Source of the DNA: Edaphochlamys debaryana
Lineage: Eukaryota > Chlorophyta > Chlorophyceae > Chlamydomonadales
NCBI GenBank assembly: GCA_016858145.1
Contig: JAEHOE010000016.1
Location: 806,001 to 870,000, forward strand
Direction: 5' to 3'
Length of the DNA: 64,000 nucleotides
This document shows positions 35,051 to 46,325 of the stretch, piece after piece. The notes beneath the pieces were generated by a model. That model saw only the letters and a list, made by a program, of their open reading frames with translations, had not been told where the DNA came from and searched no databases. The first letter of the stretch is position 1; every line of letters starts with the position of its first letter. The translations under genes and the position numbers were made by a program.

Positions 35051-38000
35051 ATGGCTGCGCTGTGCCGCAGTCATGGCGGGGCTTGTGGGCGGAGATGGGC
35101 CCAGCTGTCGGCCCTCGCAATGCTGATGCTCGCGGCGCCTCTGCAGCCCGTAGCAGCAATCGCCCGAGTCCGGACGTCACGGCGAAGGGGCCATACACTC
35201 GAGGATAATCTCATACCCAACATCACCTCCGCGGACGTTGCGCACAACGACGCCATGCGCTTCGTGCGGGAGGGCCTGGACTACATGGAAGAGGTACGCG
35301 CAGCGCGGGAGCAGGGACTTGTGTGAGCTTGAGTGCATATGGTATGGGAGCCAGGGGCACGCTGAGGGGAGCCCGCCTGTGACCTCAGGCGGGGGGAGGG
35401 GTTGGGGGCCCGGCACGTGTACTTGTGGCGCCACCCCCCGCCTGGAGGAGAAGCCGTCCTGACACAACCCCCCCGCCCTTGACAACATTCCCCACCCCAC
35501 TCCGTGCACGCCGAGCAGCAAGGCATTAAGCTCTCGGAATTGTGCGAGCGGAGGTACGGCTACTCCTTCATCACGGACCAGAAACACCACTTCTTCCGGC
35601 TCTGCAAGTCAGAGGCCAAACTAAACTCCGACGGGACGCTAGCCAACGTGCCTCGGGGCCCTTCAGCGCTCAGCAAGTACCGCACTCGCTACCTGAAGAA
35701 GATCCAGAACCGCAGGGAGCGCGCCGCCAAGGCCAAGGCCGCGAACGCCACGGCGGCCGCGGCCGGGACCGCCAACCAGCACCGCCGCCGGTCGCTGCTC
35801 CACCAACGGAACGCCGACGGAGCCCACCGTCGACAGCCTCTCCTGCCCATCGCCGATGCGGACTGGGAGCATAACAGCAATGGAGGTGACGGCCGCAGCC
35901 ACGGCGCCGGGAGGGGCTATTCTCGGCAGCTGAGGGACGCCGGCGGAGCGGGGGCCGGGGCTGGCGGCGGCAGCAGTCTCATGTACAAGCTCATCAAACA
36001 AGTCAGCGAAAAGAACGGCGACGACGACGGCGGTGACGACATCTACAACGATGACGACAGCGATGAGGAGGAGGACGCGGCGGCAGCTGCTGACGAGGAC
36101 GGCGACGATGGGGAGGAGGACGAGGGCAGGGGCAAGGGTGGCAAGAAGGGAGGCGGCGGAGGCGGAGGTGGAGGTGGGGGTGGGGGTGGCGGGGCGCAGG
36201 GCAAGAAGGCGCAGGTGGTGGCGGACGCCCTTGAGCCGGACGTGGAGCTGCCGGAAGTCACGGCCATCGGGAAGCCGTACAAGAGCCACGTGGGGTGCTA
36301 CCTGCAGGTACGGTGCCGTACGATGGAGTACAGGGTGCGCTGGCTTGCAAGATGGCGCGTTGGTGAAGCTTGTGGGGGCCTGGCCCCGGCACCCCTGCCC
36401 TGCCCACGGCCCTCAAAGCGCCCCATGCCCCCAGCCGCTCCGTTCCGTCCCCTCCACCCCCTCGTCCCCTCCACCCCCTCCACCCCCCGCCCCCTCCACC
36501 CCCTCTCTCTCCCTGCCCCTGCCCGTCGCCTGCCGTCCACCACCCAGCCAACCATGCCCCGCAACGTGGGCTACAAGGACGCCCAGCTGCTGTGCGTGGG
36601 GCGCAACGTGGTGCTGGACACGTGCGGGCACTACGACGGCCAGGGGGAGGGATTCGACATCCGCTTCCCCGCGCCCAAGGTGGGGGGGTGCGTGGGTGGC
36701 GTGCGTGCGTGGCGGGGGAGAGGTGGGGGGTGAGGTGGGGTGGAGTGGAGGGCGCGCGTTGGGGGGTGTGGTACCCAGGGCAGCCGGTGCAGTTTGGGTG
36801 TGCGCGCAGGGGTGTGGGCATGTGGAGGCCGAGCCTCTCTGAGGAGGGGAGGGGGAAAGTGCACCGCGGCGGGGGCGGGGTGGGGCGTGGCGGGGCGCGT
36901 GGCGGGAATGCGGTGTTGGCACTGCTGGGGGCGCAGCGGGGGGGCAACCAGAGGAGGCGGTCGGACGGGAACCCTGATGCTGCCGGTCCTGGCCATCGCT
37001 CCTTCCCCTGTTGCTATTTGACCCTTGGCCACCCTCCTCCACCTGTCCTTCCTTCCCTCCCTCCCGTCTACCCGGTCTGTAGTTTTCCCGCCCCTCCCGA
37101 CCGGCATGCTCCCTGTACGCCTCTCCCCACTCCCCACTCCCCCGCCCCCGTCAGATCGGCGCCGTGAAGCTGGGGTGCGGCGTCAAGGTGCATGTGCTGG
37201 GGGAGCGTAACCTAACCAAGGGGTACAAGAACCGACTGTGGTGGGCCAACGCACAGGTGGGTGTGGGTGGGTGTGGGGGGGGGGGCCGGCGGCGTGGGGC
37301 ACGTGAGAGCGGGGTGCGGCAGCTTACCTGTACGGCACATGTGTTGGGCTGCCGCCATCGCTCGTACCGGCCCCGGCCCCGGCCTGAGAGCACTTCGTCT
37401 GCCGCCCCCACGCAACAAACGCAACGCCCTGCCGGTCCGCACCGTACGACGCATCGCAGGACAACGCGTACGACGTCGTACGGTCGCAGTGCGCGCCCGG
37501 CAGCGGCCACGTGGTGGAGCACCCCGTGGCGTTCGTGCTCCGCGACCGCTACACACACACGCTGCACGAGCTCGAGGTGCTGGCCACAATCTTCACTTCG
37601 CTGGCGGTCGCGGACCTGCCAGAGGTGAGACAGGGGCCGCGTGTGGGTGGAAGCAGTTGGTAGCTTCTTTACGTCGCTAGCGGTCGCGGACGTACAAAGG
37701 CGGGGGCATGGGTGGTGCTGGGGGTGCATCGCGTAGGATAAAAGTGGGGAAGGGTCTTCACGGCGGAACAAGCAGTGGGCAGGCGGGTAGGCGGCTTGCA
37801 ACACGCCATAATTCAATGTGGTGCTCCCCTTTAATTCCCTCTCCAGGTCCGCGAGACGGGCGTACAGATCGCCGTCCCATCTGACCTGGTCGCCCCATCC
37901 CCAACCCCCTCTTTCCGCACCCCCGCAGATCCGCGAGAAGGGCGTGCAGATCGTGATCGCCGACTCCATGCCCCACGCCTCCTACCGCCCCACCTACGCC

Positions 38001-41000
38001 GCCATCTCCTTCCCCTACCGCCTGCGCCACCTGGCCGAGGCGCCCTACCCCCCCAACACCTGCTTCCGCACGGCCCTCTTCATCAACGCCTTCACCAACT
38101 CCATCGCATTTAACCCCGTCACAAACACATCCGACTGCTTCTCGCCCGTCATGATTGGCGTCAACAGGTGAGGCCGGGGTGTCGTGAGAGGTCGTGAGCG
38201 GTTACGGGGCCTGAGCTTGGGGCTGGGGTGGGGTCGTCACCGGCGTCAACAGGTGAGGCCGGGGCGTCGCGAGGGGTCAATGCAACGTGCAGCTAGCCGG
38301 GTCTGGCCCACCAGCCGAATGCGACGAGGCAAGCAACGAGCAAAGCTGTCCCGCCCAGGAGCCCCAAGCAAACAGTGCGTGGTGAGGGGTCGTGAGCGGT
38401 TGCGGGGCCTGAGCTTGGGGCTGGGGTGGGCTCATCACCGGCGTCAACACATGAGGGCCGGGCGAAGGGGAGGGTAGCTTTGGGGGACCTGGCATTTGGC
38501 GAGGGGAGGGATGGAGGGATAGGAGGGGCGCGGCGCTTCTGCATGCTCCCCCCTGGCCCTATCCCCCCATCCCTCCCCTCCCCTCCCAACCCCCCAGGTG
38601 GCTCCGTACACTTCACAAGGAGCTTGACCCGGCCTACCTGGCCAAGGTGGGACGCGGCGGGCTTTTGCTTTGCAAAGCGCACTTGCAAAGCGCACTTGCA
38701 CTTTCTGCTCCCCCATCACCACCACTCCCGCTGCCCCCTCAGCCCCCCCCTTCACACACACACTCCCCCCCTTCCCAACCTCTCCACCCCCACCCCCCCC
38801 ACCCCCCAGGTGCACCACCACACCCCCGAGACGGGCGGCATCGTGCGGCGCTCCATCGTGTGGACCTCCCGCCGCAACCTGGAGGCGCTGAGGCTCACCA
38901 GGTGCGCGTGTTTAGGATGCGAAGGGTCGGCGCGTGATAAGTATTAGTGCAGGTGCGCGCGTGTGTGTGCAGGACCTGTGGGGGGTGGTCATGGGGACTG
39001 ATCTGAGGCTGACCAGGTGGGGGAGACGCACGTGCGGGTGGGGAGGCGTGTGCGCAGATGCGGGGCTGCGGTCGCAAAGGGGCAGGGCCTGGGGTGGGCT
39101 CCGTCGTGGGAAGGTTCACTCAGACTGGTGGTGCTGCGCTTTCCATGGGAGATTGTATCCCGGGGCGTTTGCGTCGAGTTGCAGGGTTTGAGGCAAGGGC
39201 CGACCTGCTTAAGGGGCTGCGGTGTGGCAAACTGCGGCAGCCCGGCCCTCGCACCACCCCTTCCCTGACGTGTCCCGCCCTGCCCTTCCCCTCCCCCCCC
39301 CCCTGTACCATCGCAAGCTAAGTACCACCGCTCTCAGATTCAAATACCCTCCCCCCCCCCCAGCGGCACGGGTATGACCGAGTGGCAGTCGGCCCGCATG
39401 GTGCCCAACGAGAACGAGGTGGTGGCGGCGCTGCAGGTGGGGGGGGGAGGAGCGAGAGGGATGGGGTTAAAGGAGAATTGCCCTCAGGGAGGTGATTGGG
39501 AAGAGGGTGGGGCTTGCGCCTCTTCATCCTCGCCTCAAGCCGTTTCTCTGGTGCCCGGGCCCTCCTCTTCCCGCGTGGCCCCTCGCCCACTCCCCCCCGC
39601 CTCTCCCCCATGCAGCTGGCCGTGCTCCAGTGGAATGCCAAGTCCTGCCTGCTCACCCGATACTACCAGGTGCGTGCGAGCGAGCGAGCGTGCGGCGAGC
39701 GGGCTCTGAACTGAAAGGCTGGACAAGAACCATCCGCCACCTACCGGTACTGGGTTGTGCTGGGGGGCAGGGACCAGAGAGGGTATTTTGTTTTCGAGGG
39801 AAGGGGAGGGGCTTTGGTTCCCCTCCTTGCGTACACCCCTATCAATGGCGACCGGGGCATGCCTGCCACTCTAGTCCCTCCCGCTCCCCCCCCTTACCCC
39901 CTCTTGCCTGCCCCCTCCCCCTCGTGCCTCCCCCCCTGTCAGGGCGACGAGGGCATGGCCGGCTGTCGGGCCCAAGACGTGCAGTTCGACCTGGTGTTTG
40001 GGGAGTTCAGCGACTGGCCCTACTACCCGGACCAGCTCATGACCATCTACAGGTGGGGCGGTGGGGTGTGGGGGTGTGTTGGGCTGGAGGAGGTAGGGGG
40101 CGGGGTGTGGGGCAAACTTGGGGGGCAAGGAGGCGCTGCTATTCGGATCAGCTCAGGACCACCCATGGGTAAGCGGGTCGCTAATCTCGTGGTTTGGGGG
40201 ACTGAGGTTGGAGTGCGGGATGAGGGGGCCGGGGTGTGGCGGGCGGGGAGGGGGGCCCTACTACCCAGGCCATGACCATGTACAGGTGGGGCGGGTGGGG
40301 GGCCGTGGCTGGAGGGGGCCCTTGCTTGTGCGAGCCGGTTCCCCTGACCTAACACGCACGAGCAGCCGCTTACCCCCAGACCCTGCCCACTCCGTTTCCC
40401 CTCTCCAATGCCCCCTCCAATCCGCTCTTCCCTCACCCCCAAGGACCGGCATCCTCATCGGTGTGCACGGCGCCGCGCTCACCTTTGTGGCCTCCACGGC
40501 CGTGGGGGAGTCGGCGCTGCTGGAGCTGGCGGGGGTGGGGTGGGAGGACACGCAGACGGGCAACATGCTCAACCTCTTCCCCTCGCTGGCGCACAACATG
40601 GGAGCCTACTACGAGCAGGTACGGGGTGGGGTGGGGGGTAGGGGTGGGGGTGGGTGGGGGAGCTGATGCTGGTGTGGAGACTGGGGGAGCTGGGCTTGCC
40701 CGCCCCCCCACACAGGAGCTTGCTACGAGCAGGCGGGGCCGGGTAGGGGTGGGGGTAGGGGTGGGGTGCAGCGGGGTGTGGGGCCGGATGCTCGTGTGGA
40801 GACGGGAAGGGATGGCTCACCGGACGTCCTGCCCCGCGACCTCGGCCGCTTCCCTCCGCTGTGCCCCGCCCAACCCTGCCCCCTGCGCATGCCGTCCGCC
40901 AGGTCCGCTACCAGGGCCCCGACATTGACATCAAGATCGCCACAGACGCCCTCGTGAGGTGCGCGGCCGTGCCGCACACCCCATACCCGTTGCTTCGAGC

Positions 41001-41890
41001 TTTCGGGTTTGCTTGGTGCTTCTTGCCCGCGGCCTGTCTGCTTATGACTGCAATAATGCTTATCACGCGCCGACCCTATGCATCCTAACCACCCCATACC
41101 CCCGGCCCCCGGCCCGGATGCTCCCGACTTGCTTCCTCCCTTCTCGCGACCCGTCGTGCATCACCATCCAAGCAGCATGCAGCTCTCGCGCGACGCTAAG
41201 CCCCAGGACTAGGCCCCAATTCCGCACCTGCCTTCCGCCCCTTCCTCCCTCGCAACCCCAGGGCCATGGATGAGGTGTCCAAACGGATAACGGTCAACCG
41301 CAAGAAGGCCGCCGCCGCCACCGTACCGGAGGACAAGCCCAGCTTCAACGACCAGTACAACTTTGACGTCATGTTCCCGCACGTGAGTCATGCCATATCT
41401 CATCCCGGGCCGTACGCCATCCGTACGGCGGCATCCTCTTGCGGCAGGCGCAGCTGATGGCCCAGATGGGAGGGACGGGCGAGCCAGCATCAAGACCCGG
41501 GGCACAGGTATCGACTCCTGTCTGGGTCCTCGCAACGCCCCCTCCGCCGCCTCCACGGCGCCTCTCACAACACCTCCCACCCTAGCCCCCTCAAGCTCTG
41601 CAAGCCCCCCTCTAGGGAGCCCCCACGGCTCCTCCCTCCTCTCCTGCCTCACCGCCCTGCCTCACCAGCCCCCCCCACACCGCCTCCCACCGCAGGCCTG
41701 CCCTACCTCCGTCAAGAACAAGACCCGGCGCTACGTGACCTTCCACCCCGTGCAAATGTCCCTCAACGCCTCCTCCTCAGCCTCTACGGCAGGGGCCGCG
41801 GACGGCACAGGCGCGGGGGCAGGGGCAGGCGGGGGCGCGGCGACGGAAGGGGCACGGCGGCGCACGCGCAGGCGCAGGCGCGGAGCGTAG
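35051..41890 (+). CDS. GT61-like (DUF563) secretory-pathway glycosyltransferase
   Basis: Sixteen exons, phases consistent throughout: 35051-35293, 35519-36307, 36548-36679, 37155-37256, 37460-37624, 37929-38167, 38598-38646, 38810-38901, 39364-39436, 39616-39669, 39943-40052, 40444-40618, 40903-40958, 41262-41382, 41448-41507 and 41696-41890; 884 aa. A hydrophobic stretch at residues 16-36 (LSALAMLMLAAPLQPVAA) predicts entry into the secretory pathway. After a low-complexity region with Asp/Glu runs and a Gly15 run, the catalytic part carries conserved Cys and the GT61 hallmark IGVHGAAL (near residue 690) followed by ALLELAG. Other landmarks are YKDAQLLCVGRNVVLDTC and GCGVKVHVLGERNL. GT61 enzymes add xylose, arabinose or GlcNAc to glycans in the Golgi/ER; the sugar and acceptor here are unknown. 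The C-terminus is Arg-rich. Exon 15 (41448-41507) is inferred from splice sites only. Many introns hold duplicated exon edges (see findings). Confidence 0.85.
37625..37928 (+). repeat. Intron with copies of both flanking exon edges
   Basis: At 37664-37691 lies a near copy of the upstream exon end (CGGTCGCGGAC core, original at 37605-37615). At 37847-37874 lies a near copy of the acceptor and start of the downstream exon (CAG then GTCCGCGAGACGGGCGTACA, original at 37929). The second copy could act as a decoy 3' splice site. Confidence 0.75.
38168..38597 (+). repeat. Intron with two extra copies of the upstream exon end and donor
   Basis: The junction GGCGTCAACAG|GTGAGGCC (38157-38175) recurs at 38242-38261 with the splice donor intact, and at 38440-38456 with the donor GT changed to AT. 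Between them the segment CGGGGCCTGAGCTTGGGGCT is itself duplicated about 200 bp apart. Confidence 0.8.
40053..40443 (+). repeat. Intron with a copy of the upstream exon end and donor
   Basis: CTACTACCC...CATGACCAT(G/C)TACAG|GTGGGGCGG occurs at the real junction (40020-40061) and again at 40258-40293, including a usable GT donor. Confidence 0.8.
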
Positions 41891-42679
41891 CTCGCAGAGG
41901 CTCAGGCCGCGGCCATGTGTCACGTGTCTGAACTTGGGAGAGGACTGTCTAGTGTGCTGGGGTGTGGTGCGGTGCGTTGCTGGCGCTGCGGGAGAGACAC
42001 GCGGGGTGGGTTACTGCGGGCCTCAATGCACGGGGCCGGGGTGGGGAATGGAGGCATGGAGAGCCGGGTGTGGAGCGTTCGGGTTCGAAGAAGCGGAACG
42101 AGTGGTTCTGGCCGAGTGCAGGCGGGTGGGGGCACAGAGGTAGGCGCAGGGAGGGGGCGTGCGGGGAGTGGTGTGTACCGGCAGCGGTGCGGATTGCCGA
42201 TAGCAGGGTAGCTAGGCAGGAAGGCGTTGCATGTGAACTTCATCAGTCCTCGCCATTGCGAGGCTGTGGGGCTCTTGCCCTCGTGATGCGCTCGGGTTGC
42301 CGCGCCGGGGCCTTGTGCATACATCCTACTCGTGCCGCCCAGACCGCGTATAACCATACACGTATAAGGTCTCTCCCTCCACGCATGCCATTAGCACCGG
42401 CGCAGTAGGTTAGCCCTGCCCCTGCCGCGTCGCGTGCACGTCATAGCTTGACGATCACGAAGGTGAACAGGTATCAATCACGGTTGAATCCCGGAACCCC
42501 GGCCCCTCGAGTTCATCACCACACCCGCTCAAGGAGGGACCCATTCACCACTCGACCCGACCCCCGACCCCAATAATAACTTGCGAAGTAGGACCGTCAC
42601 TCATTGCGCTCCCTTCCCCGTTCCCAGTCCATTTGACGCCTTCTTCTCCACCCAACCATGTCAGAAGGCAATTGGGGCC
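41891..42679. other. Convergent 3' region between the GT61-like and GATA genes
   Basis: Stop codons of two converging genes border this 0.8-kb region, so it should hold both 3' UTRs. No TGTAA and no further gene was found. Confidence 0.4.
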
Positions 42680-45310
42680 TCATGCCAGAGCCCTCCCCGC
42701 AGCCTGCCTAGGGGAGCGCACGCGGCCTCCCCCCACAGCCGCAGCCGCCAGCAAAAGGGCCCCCATGGGGGTATCGTTGGCTACCGCCTCGGCCCCCCTG
42801 CCGCGCTCCCCGCACACCTCCTCCCCCTCCCACGGCCTCCGCCGCTTGGGCGCCTGCTGGCCCCCTGCCGCCCCGCACCGCCCCCTCCACAGCAGGAAGA
42901 GGCCCTCCACCGCCTCCGCCCAGCCGGCCCCGTACTCCGCCGTCACAGAGGCGCCGCTGCTCTTGCCACGGACCTTGGTGCCCGCTGCCGCTGTCGCCGC
43001 CGCCGCCGCTTCTGAAGGAGCTGCTGCAGCTGACACCGCTGTCTCCTCCTGCTCTGCTGCCTCTGTCGCCTCTCCCGCCGCAGCCGCCGACATCGCCGAC
43101 GCTGCGGCCCCGGCGTCTCCGCCCGCGGCCCGCTTCAGCGGCATTAGGTGCGGCGGGGGCAGGGGCCTGAGCCGCCGCTGGCTGGGACGGCGGCGGGGCG
43201 TGCGGGGGCCCGTGACCCTTGGGGGAGTGCGGACGGCAGCGGCAGAGCTGAAAGCAGCGGCGGCGGCGGCGGCTGCTGGGGAGGGCGGTGCCTCGGGAGG
43301 CGACGGCAGGGAGCCGGCCGGGCGCAGGGCCGGCGGTAGCACGGGCCAGGGGTTGACGGCGTCACGGCAGAAAGCATCGACGGCGGCGGCAGAAGCGGCG
43401 GCGGGGGTGCCTCCCTCGCCCTCGCCCCCGCCCCCGCCTCCACCGCTGCTGCCCTGTAGGCTCAGGAGGCGCTTGTAGCGAATGCCGCATCTGAAAGGAC
43501 GGTGCACGGAAGGGACACAGATCACGGATTGACACTGATAATCAGACAGTGAACACACTTGACCCTGCACTGAGGGCAACACACCACCCAACGCATCCGA
43601 ACAGCCCAGCCTCACCGGTTGCACAGGTTGGCGCAGCGTCCGAGCCCCCAGCTGCCTCCTCCACCACTGTCCTCGCACGCCCCCGCCGCCGCCCCCGTCC
43701 CGGCGGCCGGCAGCGCCCAGCCCCGCCGCCAATTGCTCGAGGTGTGGCGGGTGCCGCAGGCGGCGCAGGCGTTGGGGAGGGAGGGGTTGGACCCAGCGAA
43801 GACCGGCGTGTGGGGCCCAGCGGTGGCGATCAGAAGCATCAGACCCGGGTCCACAGTCGGCGCCAGCGCAGCAGCGGCGGCGGCGGCGGGGGCAGGCGGC
43901 GACGGAGGCTGGGGCCTTGTGACGCGGGCGAGGAAATGGGCGTCAGCGGCGACGGTGGCGACGGCGGCGGCGGCGGCGGCGACGGCGGCGGCGGCGGCGG
44001 CGTCAGCGGCGGCCTCGAAGGCGGAGGGCTTGTGGGTAGCCGAGTTGACGGAGGCGGCGGTGATGAGGGCCCTGGCGTCGACACCAGCGGCAGCCGACGG
44101 CAGCGGCAACGACGGTGGTGGCAGGGCTGACAGCGGGTAACAGGACTGCGTTGGCGGCGGCGACGGCGGCGGCGTGATTTGGGGCGGGAGGGGCTCCCAG
44201 ACGATAGGGATGGAGGTGGAGGAGGCCCGGCGTAGGACCGAGCCCTGCTGCGGCGGGGCGCCGTGGGGCGGTGAAGCAGGGTCAGGGCTGCTGGGGTGGG
44301 GTGCGGCGGCGGAGCGAGGCTCAGCGGTGGCTGGGCAGGAGGCGGCGGAGGAGGTTGGGGTAGGGGAGGGCGAGGCCGTGGGTGTGGGCTGGGGCGTGCT
44401 CCAAGCGTGGGGCCGGTGAAACGGAGGATAGGGGAGAGACGACGGCTGTGCCTGAGGAAGGGGCAGAGGGGCAAATTGAGGCGTGTTCAGTGGAGGTGGG
44501 TGGCAGTGCAAGAGTGCCCTCACCACGGCCCAGCCTCCTGATCAGCGCACCTGCCGACCCACCGACGCCGCTGCCTCGTGACTCGGCAGCGTCACCGCCG
44601 CCACCTCAGCCGCCGTCGCCGGGCCCTTGCCGCTGCCTCCGCCACTGCTGGCGGCGCCGTGACCCGACGATGTCTCGGTGCCCCAGCCCCAGGCGCCGAG
44701 GATAGCTGCGGCGGCGCTGGCGGCGGCGGCGGCCGCTGCGGCAGCCGCCTCTGCCCCGCTCTGCTCCCGGGGAGGAGTGGAGGGCCAAGGGCTCGCAGCT
44801 GAGGGGCTGGTGTGGGAGGGCCAGGGGGCGGGGCTGCGGGGGTGCGGGGGCCAGGCTCGGATGAGCCCAGGGCCCTCCCGTTGCGTGGGGCAGGGGCGGG
44901 GGGCTGCGGCAACTGCCGCGGTCGGGGGCACCGGGGGCGGTTGGGACGCTTCGCCAGGGCTCCGCAGCTGCAGCCGTTGCGGCCGCGAGCGGGTACCCGC
45001 CTGGGCTGAGGGATGTGGTGAGGGGCTCTGCCGGGTGCGGCCAGGCGGGCAGGGGGCCCGCGGGCTGCCACGGCGGAAGCTGCGGCTGTGCGGTCGAGGC
45101 AGCCGCGAAGGCCCGGCGGTGCGGCCAGGCGCGCTCAGTCGCCCAGACGTGCTGAGGCGCGGAGTGCGGAGGCTGTTGCGCCCAGCCCTCGGCAGGCCAC
45201 ACAGAGGGCTGGGGCTGCGGCTGCCGCGGGTGTGGCGGGTGTGGCCCAGCGGGGGGCCAGGCCCGGGCGCAGGGCGGCGGCGGCCAGGCAGGGGCCGCCG
45301 CGGCGTCCAT
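42680..45310 (-). CDS. GATA-type zinc-finger protein with expanded finger loop
   Basis: Four minus-strand exons with consistent phases: 45310-44932, 44798-44551, 44451-43616 and 43490-42680; 757 aa. GATA factors bind DNA through one C-x2-C...C-x2-C finger in the nucleus. The finger is split by an intron: CAACGTRHTSSNWRRGW from Cys438, and CANLCNR|CGIRYKRLL across the junction (Cys486 and Cys489). WRRG and LCNxCGIRYK are family hallmarks. The loop between the two Cys pairs is 44 residues instead of the usual 17-20, filled with Ala, Gly and Ser, and contains an extra Cys. The rest is low complexity: Pro/Trp/His-rich N-terminus and Ala runs. The start ATG (MDAAAAPAWPPPP) and the first intron (44799-44931) are inferred from phase; the finger exons are secure. 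Targets and role are unknown. Confidence 0.75.
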
Positions 45311-46325
45311 TGCAGGGGACTGACCGCGAGGGCTGACCGCGAGAAGGCTCGGGCGCTGTTGCGGTCGGAGCGTGCAAGCGCGCGAGGCGGCGGGGACCGG
45401 GCGCGGCGCTTGCGTGGTGCGCTGAGCTGGCTGCCGCGCGGGTAGCTTGCAGGGGCTGCCCAAGGCGCGATGCGGGCCGGCGAAGCGCTCTGTGCGTGCT
45501 GTCGCCGTGTGAGCGGGTATGTATGGCAGGGGCACCTGAGGGCGTGGAGGCCTGAGTCCGCGGCGAGGGCCCGGCACCGGTTGTAATCGCTTGCCTCGAC
45601 AAGGCCGCCCGCTGTCGGCCCACCTCTGTCGCTGTCAGCAGCTGAGCGCTCGCCAGCTAAGCAGCAGCCGAGGCCCGGGTAAGCGCTATGTTCGAGAGCT
45701 CGCTGCAGCTGACGACCCAACAGCGGGCGCTTAGGCGGCCTCGGCGCCGCCGCTGGGCCCTCGGAGCCGCCGCCGCCGCCAGCCTAGGCAAGCGCCCCCC
45801 CCCTCAAGCCCACCGCCCGCGCAGCCCCCAGACCCTGCTGCTGCTCTCCTCGCACCCTGCATGGGCCAGCGGCAAGGGCAGGACGGGGCGCGTGACTGCT
45901 GCGCTCCGCGGGAGGTTGCTACAGCCGCTCGCGGGGCGCGGGGACCCGACCCGCGGGAGCGGCCCCGCTCCCACCCCCCTGCCTTACTAAGCCCGCCCCA
46001 TCCCCCGCCGCACCCCGTTGCCTGTATGCCCCCACCAAGCCCCACGCGTCCGAGCCCCACCCAGCTCTCGCTGCCCAAGCAAGCCCTGACTGCTGACGCC
46101 CGGCGCGGTCGGCCTGCTGCTTTCTCGCCGTGCCAAGGCTGCTGTCGCTTCTGCTCGCGGCCGCCGGCATCGCCTGCGACCTGGGACCCGGCCGGCCCTG
46201 ATGCTTCCACGCGTTCTCACACCTCACACCGCCGCCGACTCCTTGCACTCCTCTGCACTCAGACCCTCTCCACCTCACCCTAGCACGCTCGAAGCTCATG
46301 CGTTCCAAACGGTGATGCCTCCAGG
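45311..46325. other. Promoter-side region of the GATA gene; no gene seen
   Basis: About 1 kb between the GATA start and the stop of the sulfotransferase-like gene. Frames here are open because of GC content and are Arg/Pro/Ala-rich without family resemblance. No poly(A) signal could be placed for the sulfotransferase-like gene. Confidence 0.4.

Noticed and set aside
42060..42080. Possible tRNA B-box (GGTTCGAAG)
   Set aside because: No matching A-box or cloverleaf could be formed around it.
43616..44526. Reading the GATA exon as starting at 44526
   Set aside because: There is no ATG there; a CAG acceptor at 44452-44454 joins in phase to an upstream Ala-rich exon, giving a better model.
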